This document shows positions 42,294-52,364 of a stretch of DNA of 64,000 nt, piece by piece (the stretch's first letter is position 1; every line of letters begins with the position of its first letter). The stretch is from the NCBI RefSeq assembly GCF_026798195.1, contig NZ_JAPQEZ010000003.1, positions 292,329 through 356,328 of the forward strand. Reading direction: 5' to 3'. The notes beneath the pieces were generated by a model. It was not told the origin of the DNA. It worked only from the letters and a program-made list of their open reading frames with translations, and did no database searches. Position numbers and translations under genes: made by a program. The stretch is from Lentilactobacillus senioris. Lineage in GTDB: Bacteria > Bacillota > Bacilli > Lactobacillales > Lactobacillaceae.

Positions 42294-45011
42294 ATGAAAA
42301 CATTTGCAATCAGGACACGTGATGGAGCTTTAGAGTTAAATTATTCAGAAAATAATAATCAAGCTCCCTTTCGTAAATTTGTCATTGCTTATAACGATCA
42401 GCTTTCAATTGGTGATAATTTAGAAAATATCAAATCCGTTTTAACCGGATTACCAATTGACGCTGCCATCATCGAAAATTCACTGAACTATTCTTTTTCC
42501 GATACGGTTATAGGAATTAATCATCAAAGAATCGATATTGGTTTAGCGTTAGCTAACATGTTAAACGTCCCTACCGTTAGTTTAACAGCCATTGATAAAT
42601 ATGGTTTAGCCAAAGCCGTTCAGCAAAAAGCTGACTATTTAAAATGGCATTTAGATTACTACGGAGAATATTCTGGTAAGCGCAATTACGGTCAAGAAGC
42701 TATGTTAACAATTGGAAATGGTTTCTTTGGTTTACGCGGTGCTTACGTTGAGGCTAATGCAGATGCCGATAATTATCCCGGCATGTACATAGCAGGTATG
42801 TTCAACCAATTAACTACCAAGATCAATGGTCGTGACGTTATTAATGAAGACCTAGTTAATCTGCCCAATAGTCAATTTATTAGTTTTGGAGTTGATCATC
42901 AAAAGCCGTTTACAATTGCTCCTGCCGACATCTCAGATATTTATCGCAGCCTGGACTTAAAAACGGGAACGCTAACCACTACTATGAATCTTCAACTAAG
43001 TACTGGCCAATTATTAGAAATTAGAGCCACCAAGGCTGCTAATATGACCAATTGGCATCGATTTGCCATTAAATACGAAATAAAGCCTCTTAATTTTGCC
43101 GGTAGTCTCCAAATTTATTCAGCCATTGATGGTCAAGTAATTAACGGTAACGTGGAACGTTATCAAGATTTTGATCAACATCACCTAGACATTACTGGAA
43201 TGGCTGCTCATGAAAATGCAATCTCACTAAGTGGCCAAACTAAAACGTCTAAAATTCAGTTTGCCATTAATTCTAAGGTTACGGGTGATGAAATGGTTAC
43301 AACCGATGCTGTCACTGCCACTACTACCGAGCAAAAAATTACTCAAACCATTGATTTAAATGTGCAACCTGGTCAAACCTACACCGTTACCAAAGATGTC
43401 AGCATTTTTACCAGCCTGGAATCTAATGGTAACTTAGAACAATTAGCCACTGATGATCTAAGCCAGGCTTCCTTTGCTGATACCTTAGCTGATAGCACTA
43501 AATATTGGCAAAACTTGTGGAATACTTCTGATATCCAAATTGGTAACGATATTACTAGTCAAAAATTAACCCGGGTTAATATCTATCATCTCTTCGTAAC
43601 GGCCTCGGCTTTACAGTCTGGCCAATTAGATGCCTCAGTTGGTGCTCGGGGGTTACATGGTGAGGCATACCGGGGACATATCTTCTGGGACGAAATGTTT
43701 GTCTTGCCCTATTATGATCTTCATTATCCAGAAATCACTAGACAAGCTCTCCTCTATCGATATCGTCGACTAACTGCTGCACGTAAATACGCTCAATCAG
43801 AAAATAAAAAGGGAGCGATGTACCCTTGGCAATCCGGAATGTATGGTGATGAACAATCTCAATTTGTTCATTTAAATCCAGTCAATAACGCTTGGGATCC
43901 TGATAACAGTCGCTTACAACGTCATGTATCTATCTCTGTTGCTTATAATATTTTGGCCTATTGTAATATTACTGGCGATAAGCAATTTATGAAAGATTAT
44001 GGTTTAGAAATGTTACTTTCCATTTGTCAATTCTGGGTTAGCATGACTAGCTATGATAAAAAAGCTGACCGTTTTGATATCAAGGAAGTGATGGGACCAG
44101 ATGAATTTCATGAAGAATATCCTAACAGTGATGAACGTGGTTTAACCAACAATGCCTACACCAACATTATGGTATCGTGGTTATTTACCAAAATGAAGCA
44201 GTTACTCCAACAAATTGATCCCGACATTATTCATACTGCAGCTCAAAAGGCAGATATTAGTCCAGAATTAAGGAATCAAATGAACCAAATTAGTCACAAA
44301 TTACGTTTAGATGTCAATGAAGATGGTATTATTGGCCAATTTCAAGGTTACTTCAAACTGTCCAGGTTAAATTTTGAAGCTTACCGGCAAAAATATGGTG
44401 ATATCTCCAGAATTGATCGACTTCTTAAAGGTGAAGGTAAAACACCAGATGCTTATCAAGTGGCTAAACAAGCTGATACATTAATGGCTTACTATGAAAT
44501 TCCCAAATCAGATGTAGAAACCATTATTAGAGATCTGGGTTATGAACTTCCTGCTGACTACTATTCTAAAAACTTACGCTTCTATTTAGACAGAACCACA
44601 CATGGTTCCACACTGTCTAGAATTGTTTATTCAGTCTTAGACGAAATTGACAATAATATGGATCAGTCTTGGCACCTATTCTCAACGGCCCTGTTCTCAG
44701 ACTACTATGATATTCAAGGTGGAACTACTGCAGAAGGGATTCATTTAGGTGTTATGGGAGCTACGTTACAAATTGAGACTAGAAATTATGGTGGTGTGAA
44801 CGTTACCGGCAAAACTATTACAATTACCCCTCACCTGCCACAAAATTGGACCAACATTAAGTTTAAAGAACAGGTACGTGGAATTTGGTATCAATATCAA
44901 ATTGATCACCATAAAGTTATAGTTACAGCCAATCAAGATAGTCAGGTAATTGTGGGAGGTACCAACTACAACTTAACCAAAAATAAACCAGTGACTATTA
45001 AATACAAATAA
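42294..45011 (+). CDS. GH65 disaccharide phosphorylase with N-terminal extension
   Basis: 905 residues. The GH65 part starts near residue 118 (WHLDYYGEYSGKRNYGQEAM) and has the (alpha/alpha)6 barrel with ARGLHGEAYRGHIFWDEMF and the catalytic acid Glu in KEVMGPDEFHEEY; a beta C-domain closes it. The extra 115 N-terminal residues are an alpha/beta domain absent from classic maltose phosphorylases of about 750 residues. It is 18 bp before pgmB, so it surely makes beta-glucose 1-phosphate; whether from maltose, trehalose or another sugar cannot be told. Confidence 0.88.
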   Translation: MKTFAIRTRDGALELNYSENNNQAPFRKFVIAYNDQLSIGDNLENIKSVLTGLPIDAAIIENSLNYSFSDTVIGINHQRIDIGLALANMLNVPTVSLTAIDKYGLAKAVQQKADYLKWHLDYYGEYSGKRNYGQEAMLTIGNGFFGLRGAYVEANADADNYPGMYIAGMFNQLTTKINGRDVINEDLVNLPNSQFISFGVDHQKPFTIAPADISDIYRSLDLKTGTLTTTMNLQLSTGQLLEIRATKAANMTNWHRFAIKYEIKPLNFAGSLQIYSAIDGQVINGNVERYQDFDQHHLDITGMAAHENAISLSGQTKTSKIQFAINSKVTGDEMVTTDAVTATTTEQKITQTIDLNVQPGQTYTVTKDVSIFTSLESNGNLEQLATDDLSQASFADTLADSTKYWQNLWNTSDIQIGNDITSQKLTRVNIYHLFVTASALQSGQLDASVGARGLHGEAYRGHIFWDEMFVLPYYDLHYPEITRQALLYRYRRLTAARKYAQSENKKGAMYPWQSGMYGDEQSQFVHLNPVNNAWDPDNSRLQRHVSISVAYNILAYCNITGDKQFMKDYGLEMLLSICQFWVSMTSYDKKADRFDIKEVMGPDEFHEEYPNSDERGLTNNAYTNIMVSWLFTKMKQLLQQIDPDIIHTAAQKADISPELRNQMNQISHKLRLDVNEDGIIGQFQGYFKLSRLNFEAYRQKYGDISRIDRLLKGEGKTPDAYQVAKQADTLMAYYEIPKSDVETIIRDLGYELPADYYSKNLRFYLDRTTHGSTLSRIVYSVLDEIDNNMDQSWHLFSTALFSDYYDIQGGTTAEGIHLGVMGATLQIETRNYGGVNVTGKTITITPHLPQNWTNIKFKEQVRGIWYQYQIDHHKVIVTANQDSQVIVGGTNYNLTKNKPVTIKYK

Positions 45012-45028
45012 ATATTGGAGGAATAATT

Positions 45029-45700
45029 ATGGCTAAATTCAATGATATTAAGGGATTTATTTTCGATCTAGATGGCGTTATTACGGACACGGCTCGGTTT
45101 CACACCCAAGCTTGGCATCAATTAGCCGATAAGGTAGGAGCTCCTTGGTCTCAAGATCTTGAAGACGGCTTAAAGGGTGTTAGCCGAATGGATTCACTAG
45201 AAATGATTCTTAATGCAGGTGGCCTAGCAAATAATTACTCCGCTGAAGAAAAAGAAGACTTAGCCACCGAAAAAAATACTAACTACCTAGCCCTTGTTGA
45301 CCAAATGACTCCGGCTGATATTTTACCAGGAATCAAAGAATTTTTAGATAGTTTAAGAGCTAATCATTATGCAATTGCCTTAGCTTCCGCTTCTAAAAAT
45401 GGCCCTCGGGTATTAGGTAAGTTGGACTTAACCGATTATTTTCCAACTATCGTGGACCCTGCTACCCTTTCTAAGGGTAAACCCGATCCAGAAATCTACG
45501 TTAAAGGGGCTGAAGCATTAAATCTTAATCCCGCACAATGTATTGGTGTGGAGGATGCCGCAGCAGGTGTCGAAGCCATTAATGGTGCTGGTGAAACTTC
45601 TGTTGGAATTGGTTCTGCCAAGTTACTCCACGAAGCGGATATCGTTTTTCCAGATACTAAAGAATTAACATTGGCTAACATTCAAAAAGCTATGGACTAA
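45029..45700 (+). CDS. pgmB: Beta-phosphoglucomutase
   Basis: 223 residues, HAD fold. FDLDGVITDTARFH holds the nucleophile Asp and the acid/base Asp; the cap domain (WSQDLEDGLKGVSRMDSLEM) is that of beta-PGM; motif KGKPDPEIY and GVEDAAAGVEAI complete it. Converts the beta-G1P from the GH65 enzyme to G6P. GGAGGAA upstream. Confidence 0.93.
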   Translation: MAKFNDIKGFIFDLDGVITDTARFHTQAWHQLADKVGAPWSQDLEDGLKGVSRMDSLEMILNAGGLANNYSAEEKEDLATEKNTNYLALVDQMTPADILPGIKEFLDSLRANHYAIALASASKNGPRVLGKLDLTDYFPTIVDPATLSKGKPDPEIYVKGAEALNLNPAQCIGVEDAAAGVEAINGAGETSVGIGSAKLLHEADIVFPDTKELTLANIQKAMD

Positions 45701-45707
45701 ATAATAA

Positions 45708-45740
45708 GGCCTCCAGGAAAAATCCTGAGGGCCTTTTATT
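45708..45740. terminator. Bidirectional terminator
   Basis: GGCC and CAGGA stems around AAAA with T-rich flanks; shared by pgmB and the converging HAD gene. Confidence 0.8.
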
Positions 45741-45746
45741 TAATAG

Positions 45747-46517
45747 TTATTTAATTAAGCCATAATGTCTAAGACCAGTGCTAATTCCATCTTCCATATT
45801 GGAATCAGTAATGTAGTCGGCCTTTGCTTTTGCCTCTGGATGGCCATTACCCATGGCAACCGCATAATCAACTTGATCAAACATTTGTAAATCATTTAGT
45901 TGATCCCCAAAGGCGTAAGTTGGAACGTTTTCTAGTCCTAAGGTGTTAAGCAGGACTTTAATGCCAGTTTGTTTAGAGACCCCCCACTTCATAGTATCCA
46001 AAGCTCTGGGATTGTTTCTAACTAATGACAAACGACCGGCAAATTTTTCTTGATATAACTGATCTTTATCATAATTAAAAACATTGACGAAATTTACTTC
46101 GTTAGTTTGGTAAAAACTGGGATCTACTTTAGCATTCAGTCGAAGTAAGCGATAATTTTCCCGAGTCATCTCATTGGCAGCAGTTAATGCAAACTTCCGA
46201 TTGTTATAAAATGCTAATACATCGCCTTGTTCGGCCGCAAATTGAATTAGTTCTTCTAATAACGGCTTTTTAATTTCTTCAGCCTTTAACTTTTTGCCCT
46301 CATATTGGACGTAGCTGCCGTTGGCACTGATAATAGTGTCAATTCCAGCCTGATCCATAACATATTGAATTTCAAAAATATTTCTACCAGTCGAGATCAC
46401 CGGCAAAATATTGTTGTGCTTTAATTGTTGAACCGCATCAATATTTTCTGCCGGGACGTTCTTATCATTATCTAAAAAAGTTCCATCTAAATCAAAAAAA
46501 ACAACTGCTTGATACAT
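45747..46517 (-). CDS. Cof-type HAD phosphatase
   Basis: 256 residues from 46517 (GGGAGG upstream). Motif I FFDLDGTFLDND, motif II SANGSYV-type segment after ISTGRN, motif IV AFGDQLNDLQMF, with a C2 cap: the Cof/YidA group. Substrates are sugar phosphates or nucleotides; the specific one is unknown. Confidence 0.88.
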   Translation of the reverse strand: MYQAVVFFDLDGTFLDNDKNVPAENIDAVQQLKHNNILPVISTGRNIFEIQYVMDQAGIDTIISANGSYVQYEGKKLKAEEIKKPLLEELIQFAAEQGDVLAFYNNRKFALTAANEMTRENYRLLRLNAKVDPSFYQTNEVNFVNVFNYDKDQLYQEKFAGRLSLVRNNPRALDTMKWGVSKQTGIKVLLNTLGLENVPTYAFGDQLNDLQMFDQVDYAVAMGNGHPEAKAKADYITDSNMEDGISTGLRHYGLIK

Positions 46518-46595
46518 TCCCTTACCTCCCATATGTTTAATAACTTCATTGTACTACAACTCTTTTTAAGAACGACTCCATATGAATTTGAAAAA

Positions 46596-46740
46596 CTAAA
46601 AAAGCCCCTAACCAAGTAAGGTTAAGGACTCAAAATTATATATATTGCAAGTATAAGCGTTGTTCATGACACCTACCTAGCACAAGATGACTTCGCAACA
46701 AAAACACAGGTCGCAATCCCGTAGTTACAATAACCATCTT
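46596..46740 (-). ncRNA. Independent small RNA of unknown class
   Basis: A clean transcription unit without a protein gene: promoter at 46746-46774, then about 145 nt ending in a strong terminator (CCTTAACC, loop TTACTT, GGTTAGGG, then CTTTTTT). ATTGC near the 5' end can pair with GCAAT near the 3' end, and TTGTT with AACAA inside it, enclosing a central region. The remaining gap up to 46961 holds nothing else that I recognise besides the kinase leader. A uspA-type gene is nearby, which recalls the Lacto-usp motif, but I cannot confirm that. Confidence 0.55.
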
Positions 46741-46745
46741 TTTAC

Positions 46746-46774
46746 AGAATATAAATTTGCCTCCAATTTGTCAA
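46746..46774 (-). promoter_or_regulatory. Promoter of the small RNA
   Basis: TTGACA (46774-46769), 17-bp spacer, TATTCT (46751-46746) on the minus strand. Confidence 0.75.
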
Positions 46775-46961
46775 ATGAAAAATAGTAATTTCTTGATGAT
46801 TAATTGCTGAAAATTTAATCCTAAATAATCTTAGAATTTAATTTCCAGCAGGAAGTCGGTCTGATAATTGAACTTCATAAACTATTACCAAATAATACAT
46901 GTGGGGTCACTCAAATTATGCTACACTATATATTGTTAATTTTTACAAAAGAGGGGCTATC

Positions 46962-47594
46962 ATGGTGATAATTACAGCAGGAATGATCGGTGTCGGCAAA
47001 ACTACTCTAACGGGAAAAATTGCTGAACACTTAGGAACACAAGCATTTTTCGAACCAGTTGGCGAAAATCCAGTTCTACCACTTTATTACTCAGATCCAA
47101 AGCAATACGGATTTTTGTTACAGATTTACTTCTTAAATAAACGATTTGCAATGATCAAAAAGGCGTTGGATGATGACAATAACGTTTTAGATCGTTCCAT
47201 TTACGAAGATGCACTGTTCACTCGTGAAAATAATGCTGAAGGTAATATCACTGATACAGAATTATCAGTTTACCTCCAGTTACTTGATAACATGATGACC
47301 GAATTAGATGAATTACCTAAAAAGGCACCAGATTTGTTAGTATACGCTGATAGTGATTTTGACACTATTCAATACCGGATTAAAAAACGTGGTCGTTCAT
47401 ATGAACAATTCGATGATAATCCCGGATTAAAGAATTACTACTACAAAATGTGGTCAGCCTATAAAAAATGGTTTGATGAATATGATGTTAGCCCTAAAAT
47501 TAGGGTTGACCTACAAAAATATGACCTTTCTAAACCGGACAACGTTGACATCGTCTTAGGCCAAATTGATAATGCTTTAACTGAATTAAGATAA
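46962..47594 (+). CDS. Deoxynucleoside kinase (dGK/dAK type)
   Basis: 210 residues from 46962 (GAGGGG upstream). P-loop MIGVGKTTL, the substrate motif ENPVLPLYY, DRSIYEDALFTREN (the DRS motif) and the lid Arg residues in RIKKRGRSYEQF. Phosphorylates purine deoxynucleosides in salvage, typical of lactobacilli. Monocistronic with a strong terminator. Confidence 0.9.
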   Translation: MVIITAGMIGVGKTTLTGKIAEHLGTQAFFEPVGENPVLPLYYSDPKQYGFLLQIYFLNKRFAMIKKALDDDNNVLDRSIYEDALFTRENNAEGNITDTELSVYLQLLDNMMTELDELPKKAPDLLVYADSDFDTIQYRIKKRGRSYEQFDDNPGLKNYYYKMWSAYKKWFDEYDVSPKIRVDLQKYDLSKPDNVDIVLGQIDNALTELR

Positions 47595-47597
47595 TAA

Positions 47598-47630
47598 AAA
47601 ACGCCCAGAATTATTCTGAGCGTTTTTTAT
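47598..47630. terminator. Bidirectional terminator
   Basis: AACGC and CAGAAT stem with T-runs on both sides; serves the kinase and the converging stress-protein gene. Confidence 0.85.
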
Positions 47631-48115
47631 TATGCTTGCGAATGATCATGAACAACAAAAACATCACACTGGGCATTACGAATAACATAATCGGCTGTTG
47701 AACCAAGCATCATTCGACCTACTAGGTTAACACCGGTTGCCCCTACCACAATTAAATCTACATTATGCTGGGTCGCTATACCGTTAGCCAATTCACCACG
47801 AGGATCTCCTAAAGTGATAACGGACTTTGCATCAACTCCTGCATCAGTAGCTCGTTGAACATAACGCTGAACCATGGTATTAACTTCATTTTTAACTCGA
47901 TTAACTTGATCCGGCGTGGCAGCTCCAAAACCCAAAATAGCCTTTTTAGAAACTCCCATAATCTCGCGGTCGTTAATTACCGAGGCGATAATTAATTGAG
48001 CTTCGTCTGCTTTAGCCATCATAATTGCTCGATTAACTGCCAAGTTAGCGGTTTGCGATTGATCCACTCCCACTAATATCCGGTTATAGTTCTTAAGTGT
48101 TGATTTCGTCATCAT
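47630..48115 (-). CDS. Universal stress protein (UspA family)
   Basis: 161 residues. ILVGVDQSQTANLAVNRAI at the N-terminus and the ATP-binding motif GATGVNLVGRMMLGSTADYV (G-2x-G-9x-G-S) near the C-terminus, so an ATP-binding Usp. A typical stress-survival protein; ends inside the shared terminator. Confidence 0.92.
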   Translation of the reverse strand: MMTKSTLKNYNRILVGVDQSQTANLAVNRAIMMAKADEAQLIIASVINDREIMGVSKKAILGFGAATPDQVNRVKNEVNTMVQRYVQRATDAGVDAKSVITLGDPRGELANGIATQHNVDLIVVGATGVNLVGRMMLGSTADYVIRNAQCDVFVVHDHSQA

Positions 48116-48134
48116 AATCCCCGCCTTTCAGTGG

Positions 48135-49538
48135 TTACTGTAATGCTAAATCGTGAATTGCTTGTCCATAAATTGCCATCGCCTTAGTTAAATCAGCAAC
48201 TGGTTGGAATTCATTGGCTTGGTGCATACTGTCTTCAGTCCATGGGAAGAGCGCTCCAAAGGCTACTCCTCGTTTCATTAGTCGACCATAAGTACCACCA
48301 CCAACTACTTCTGGTTCAGCATCAGCAATGCCGGTTTGTTCCCGATAAACGTTAATTAACGTTTGTACAATTGGATCTTGAGGGTCAACGTAATGAGGTA
48401 CTTTTTCAGAGATTTGCTTAACAGAGCCGTTAAGTGCTGTAACTGCTTTTTCTAACGCTGCCATAATTTCTTTAGGTCCGATTCCCTTAGGATAACGGAA
48501 GTTAGTATTGATAAATCCGCCAGCTTCTTGATCAAACTTCATGATGCCGACATTCATAGTTAAATCGCCCATGATATCGTCTGTGTAGTTAGTTCCTAAC
48601 TTGTTAGCTCTGGAATCATCATGTAGTTTGTCGGCAATAAAACTAACAAAGCTATTAGCATCCCCTTGCAAACCTAGTTGGTTCAAGAATGTTGCTAGAT
48701 AAGTCCCACTGTTAACTCCGTTTCTAGGTTCCATTCCGTGAGCTGCCTTACCAACAACATGCAAGTTAATGCCATCAGCAGAAAGTTCAGATTCACCTTC
48801 AATTTCGTTAGCAGCCACAAAAGTTTCAAATTGTTCTGAAATTGCTTCAGCATTAGTAGTATTCAAAGTTGCTTCAGCATCTCGAGGAACCATATTTTCT
48901 CTTAAGCCAGAATCAAAAGAAACTAATTCTACATCACCGCCATTAGTAGTACCAAAGGTAGTAATGAATGAAGCCATCCCTTTTTCGCCATTAATTAATG
49001 GGAATTCAGCATCTGGTGAGAAGCCAAAGGTTGGAGCTGGTTCAACTTCAAAGTAATGGGTCATCCCAGTCCATTGACTTTCTTCATCGGTTCCTAAAAT
49101 CAACCGAATCTTGATATTTGGCTTGATATTAGCGTCTTTTAACATCTTAAGCCCATAATAAGCTGCCAACCCAGGACCTTTATCATCTGAAGTTCCCCGG
49201 CCATAAGCAATTCCGTCTTTTACCGTTAATTGGAACGGATCAGTGTCCCAACCAGCACCAGCAGGCATTACATCTACGTGAGACAAGATAGCTAACGTTT
49301 CGTCTCCTTCGCCATATTCAATGTAACCAGCCAAGTTATCTAAATTTTTAGTCACAAAACCATCGCGTTCACCAAATGCTAGGAATTGTTGTAAGGCTTT
49401 AGCAGGACCTTCACCTAGTGGGTACTGATCAGTAGCATTATCATCATCACGCACACTAGGAATTGCAATTAATGCTTTTAAATCTGCTAAATATTGATCT
49501 TGATAGCCTTCAGCTAATTGTTGCCAATTTTGTGTCAT
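48135..49538 (-). CDS. pepV: Dipeptidase PepV
   Basis: 467 residues, M20 family. Zinc and catalytic residues are seen in LSHVDVMPAGAGWDTDPF, GRGTSDDKGPG and GTDEESQWTGM; the lid domain (about 185-385) has VVGKAAHGMEPRNG. Cytoplasmic cleavage of dipeptides from peptide uptake. GGAGG upstream. Confidence 0.94.
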   Translation of the reverse strand: MTQNWQQLAEGYQDQYLADLKALIAIPSVRDDDNATDQYPLGEGPAKALQQFLAFGERDGFVTKNLDNLAGYIEYGEGDETLAILSHVDVMPAGAGWDTDPFQLTVKDGIAYGRGTSDDKGPGLAAYYGLKMLKDANIKPNIKIRLILGTDEESQWTGMTHYFEVEPAPTFGFSPDAEFPLINGEKGMASFITTFGTTNGGDVELVSFDSGLRENMVPRDAEATLNTTNAEAISEQFETFVAANEIEGESELSADGINLHVVGKAAHGMEPRNGVNSGTYLATFLNQLGLQGDANSFVSFIADKLHDDSRANKLGTNYTDDIMGDLTMNVGIMKFDQEAGGFINTNFRYPKGIGPKEIMAALEKAVTALNGSVKQISEKVPHYVDPQDPIVQTLINVYREQTGIADAEPEVVGGGTYGRLMKRGVAFGALFPWTEDSMHQANEFQPVADLTKAMAIYGQAIHDLALQ

Positions 49539-49646
49539 ATCGAATCCTCCAAATAATTTATTAAAACTAGTTTAGCACATTCGTTTCTCCTTGTGGTTAA
49601 TAGAAATTCGAACTGATGCTATAATAACGATAACAGGAGGGATATT

Positions 49647-50474
49647 ATGATTAAACTAACCGATCAAATTCTAACCGAAACGATTCGTAAACGACCTTTA
49701 GATAGTTATAAAGGAACGTATGGAAAAGTAGTTTTAATTGGTGGTAATCACAATTTTGGCGGGGCCATCATTATGGCTTCCCTAGCTACCGTCTACTCAG
49801 GAGCTGGTTTAACCACCACCATCACTGATGCCAGTAATCAAACTAGCTTACATAATTGGTTACCAGAGGCCATGTTTGCGGATATTAATGACCTAGAACA
49901 ACTCACCCAATTAGTATTATCTGCCGATGTTATCGTGATTGGTCCCGGTTTAGGAACAGATGCTAAGGCGCTCACCGTTTTACAATTAGTCTTAAAGTTG
50001 GTTACCTTAAAACAAACGCTAATAATTGATGGTTCCGCCATTACCCTAATCGCTAACCATCGATTAATTATCCCTCAAACTAAATACACCGTTTTAACTC
50101 CGCATCAAATGGAATGGCAACGAATTTCTGGAATTGCTATTAAAGATCAACATCCCGATCAAAATTGGTTGGTAGCCCACCAGTTAGGAGCTACGGTAGT
50201 TTTAAAATCACACCAAACTGAAATTTACACCGATACTAAAATTTACCAAAACACTGCTGGGACTCCTGCTCAAGCAACTGGTGGTATGGGTGATACTTTG
50301 GCTGGCATGATTGGCGGCTTTTGTGCTCAGTTTGCTAATCAAGACAACGCCGTTTTAGCCGCAGTATTTTCCCACAGTGCGATTGCTGATCAATTAGCTC
50401 AAAGCCAATACGTGGTCCTTCCACACCAGATTAGTCAGCAAATTCCCCAATTCATGGCCAAATACGCAAAATAA
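49647..50474 (+). CDS. nnrD: ADP-dependent NAD(P)H-hydrate dehydratase
   Basis: 275 residues, ribokinase-like fold: LIGGNHNFGGAIIMASLATV, ADVIVIGPGLGTD and the ATP/ADP anion-hole GGMGDTLAGMIGG. Repairs hydrated NAD(P)H. No epimerase domain is fused, as usual in lactobacilli. Confidence 0.92.
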   Translation: MIKLTDQILTETIRKRPLDSYKGTYGKVVLIGGNHNFGGAIIMASLATVYSGAGLTTTITDASNQTSLHNWLPEAMFADINDLEQLTQLVLSADVIVIGPGLGTDAKALTVLQLVLKLVTLKQTLIIDGSAITLIANHRLIIPQTKYTVLTPHQMEWQRISGIAIKDQHPDQNWLVAHQLGATVVLKSHQTEIYTDTKIYQNTAGTPAQATGGMGDTLAGMIGGFCAQFANQDNAVLAAVFSHSAIADQLAQSQYVVLPHQISQQIPQFMAKYAK

Positions 50475-50508
50475 AAAAGGAAATGAGAAATCTCATTTCC
50501 TTTTTTAT
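50474..50508. terminator. Bidirectional terminator
   Basis: AAGGAAATGAGA paired with TCTCATTTCCTT and T-runs on both strands. Confidence 0.85.
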
Positions 50509-52160
50509 TTAATATGCAATCGAGCTCGTAAACCTTCGCTTCGTGGACCTAAGACATCATCTGCTACCCGGTATTTCAAAGTAAAGTAAACGTATAATCC
50601 GCCACCTACTAATACAGCAATTAAACTAACCAGCAAGCTAGCCATGCCGCCATTTGGATCCATAAACAATCCCAATAGGAAGTTTAAGGCATATACGACA
50701 GCTAATGCTGATCCATACACTAGCAAGGAGTAGCCGCTAATTTTGGCAAAGTCATTACCTAATAATTTATTATCAAAACCATACTGTTTGTTTAAATTAT
50801 TAATAATCAAACCACTGGCTACTAAAATACCAATTCCAGTAGCTAATAGTGCTCCAAAGGTTCCTAGGAAATAAACACATGGCCATTGAACCGCTAGCTT
50901 AACTACCGTTCCAATTAAGAAGTATTTAACGGCTCGTTTATTTTGATTTAGACCTTGCATTACCGCAGCAAACACAGTAAACAGTCCCAAAGGAATAGAG
51001 ATAATAGCTGAAAATGATAGAATATTAGCACCTAAAGCTTGATGGGCCTGACCATAAAATACTCGGTTAAGTGGACCGGCAATAGCTGCCATTCCTAACG
51101 CAGCTGGGGTCATTACGTATAAGAAAAGTAAAAATACATTAGTAGTTTGTCCCTTAATTGCCTTAGTATCACCCTTAGTAATAGCAACTGACAACAGTGG
51201 TACTGAAGTAATAGCCAAAGCCGATGCCAATGAAATAGGAATCATCACTAATTTATTAGCGTTAACCGCAAACAATGCATACAAATCGTTCAATGCATCA
51301 TTAGAATAATTAGTCGCCATTCTCATAATATCAAAGAAAGTATATTGATCAATTAATTGGAAGATAGTGATTCCGGCCCCTAAAATAATAAACGGCACCG
51401 CTTGAGCGATAATTTCGTGATACAACTGACTAGTTTGCACTTTAATTTCATTATTACTATTAGCTACCAAAGATCTAAACGTTCTACGCCGTTTCCAATA
51501 GTAATAGCCTAATGTTAACAAACCACACACAGCCCCCACAAAAGCCGCAAAGGTGGATTGTGCAACTGCTGTAATCCAACTACCATGCCAAACCTGCATA
51601 ATTAGGTAGGCCGTCAACAGCATGTATAATACCCGAGCTAATTGCTCAACAAACTGAGAAATGGCGGAAGGAGCCATCTGTTGGTACCCCTGGAAATACC
51701 CTCGAGTTAAACTCATTGTTGGGATTACTAAAATTGCCCAGGCCAATGAATGTAGTACCGGAATAACGTTAGGATTGCCACCATCCATCAACGGCGCTCC
51801 AAAATATAAGACTAGAGCACAGATAATCCCGGTGGAGACTGATAGTACCAATCCCCGCTTATAGAGACGAACTCCAACTCCATATTCATTTAATGCATTA
51901 TAGTGAGCAACTTGCTTTGCAATCGCCGAAGGAATTCCAGCAATTGCAGCAATTAGAAAGAAACTGTAAATGTTATACCCAAATCCGTATAACGCGTTTC
52001 CTAGTAAGAAGTAACTCCCAAACCAAATTCGCCAAGGAATTATGTAAATCGCACCTAGTAACCGGGAAAACATACTCCCAGCTGTCATCCAAGCAGATCC
52101 AGAAAGCATTTTATCTCTTGTGGCTTCTGAACTACTTGTTTGTTGTTTCTCTTCACTCAT
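50505..52160 (-). CDS. Polysaccharide flippase (PST/MurJ-like)
   Basis: 551 residues from 52160 (AGGA six bases upstream). About 14 membrane helices; N-terminal SAWMTAGSMFSRLLGAIYII and AIAGIPSAIAKQVA fit the MATE/PST (SpoVB, YtgP) group that moves lipid-linked precursors. In Gram-positives a YtgP-type member is the lipid II flippase, which this may be. Confidence 0.85.
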   Translation of the reverse strand: MSEEKQQTSSSEATRDKMLSGSAWMTAGSMFSRLLGAIYIIPWRIWFGSYFLLGNALYGFGYNIYSFFLIAAIAGIPSAIAKQVAHYNALNEYGVGVRLYKRGLVLSVSTGIICALVLYFGAPLMDGGNPNVIPVLHSLAWAILVIPTMSLTRGYFQGYQQMAPSAISQFVEQLARVLYMLLTAYLIMQVWHGSWITAVAQSTFAAFVGAVCGLLTLGYYYWKRRRTFRSLVANSNNEIKVQTSQLYHEIIAQAVPFIILGAGITIFQLIDQYTFFDIMRMATNYSNDALNDLYALFAVNANKLVMIPISLASALAITSVPLLSVAITKGDTKAIKGQTTNVFLLFLYVMTPAALGMAAIAGPLNRVFYGQAHQALGANILSFSAIISIPLGLFTVFAAVMQGLNQNKRAVKYFLIGTVVKLAVQWPCVYFLGTFGALLATGIGILVASGLIINNLNKQYGFDNKLLGNDFAKISGYSLLVYGSALAVVYALNFLLGLFMDPNGGMASLLVSLIAVLVGGGLYVYFTLKYRVADDVLGPRSEGLRARLHIK

Positions 52161-52364
52161 TTTCGTTCCTACTTTCATTTCCATTCATACAATCTTACCT
52201 ATTTTAATAGACACTCCGATCAATATCAATGCTATTAATACTAATTTAAACCTCTAAACCGTTTTTATTTAATAAGAATTTAATTTAAACGTATTGCGAT
52301 CGTGAAATATAAAACATAAAATATAACATGGTATGAATTTTAATTTAAGATTGGATGGGTTTAA

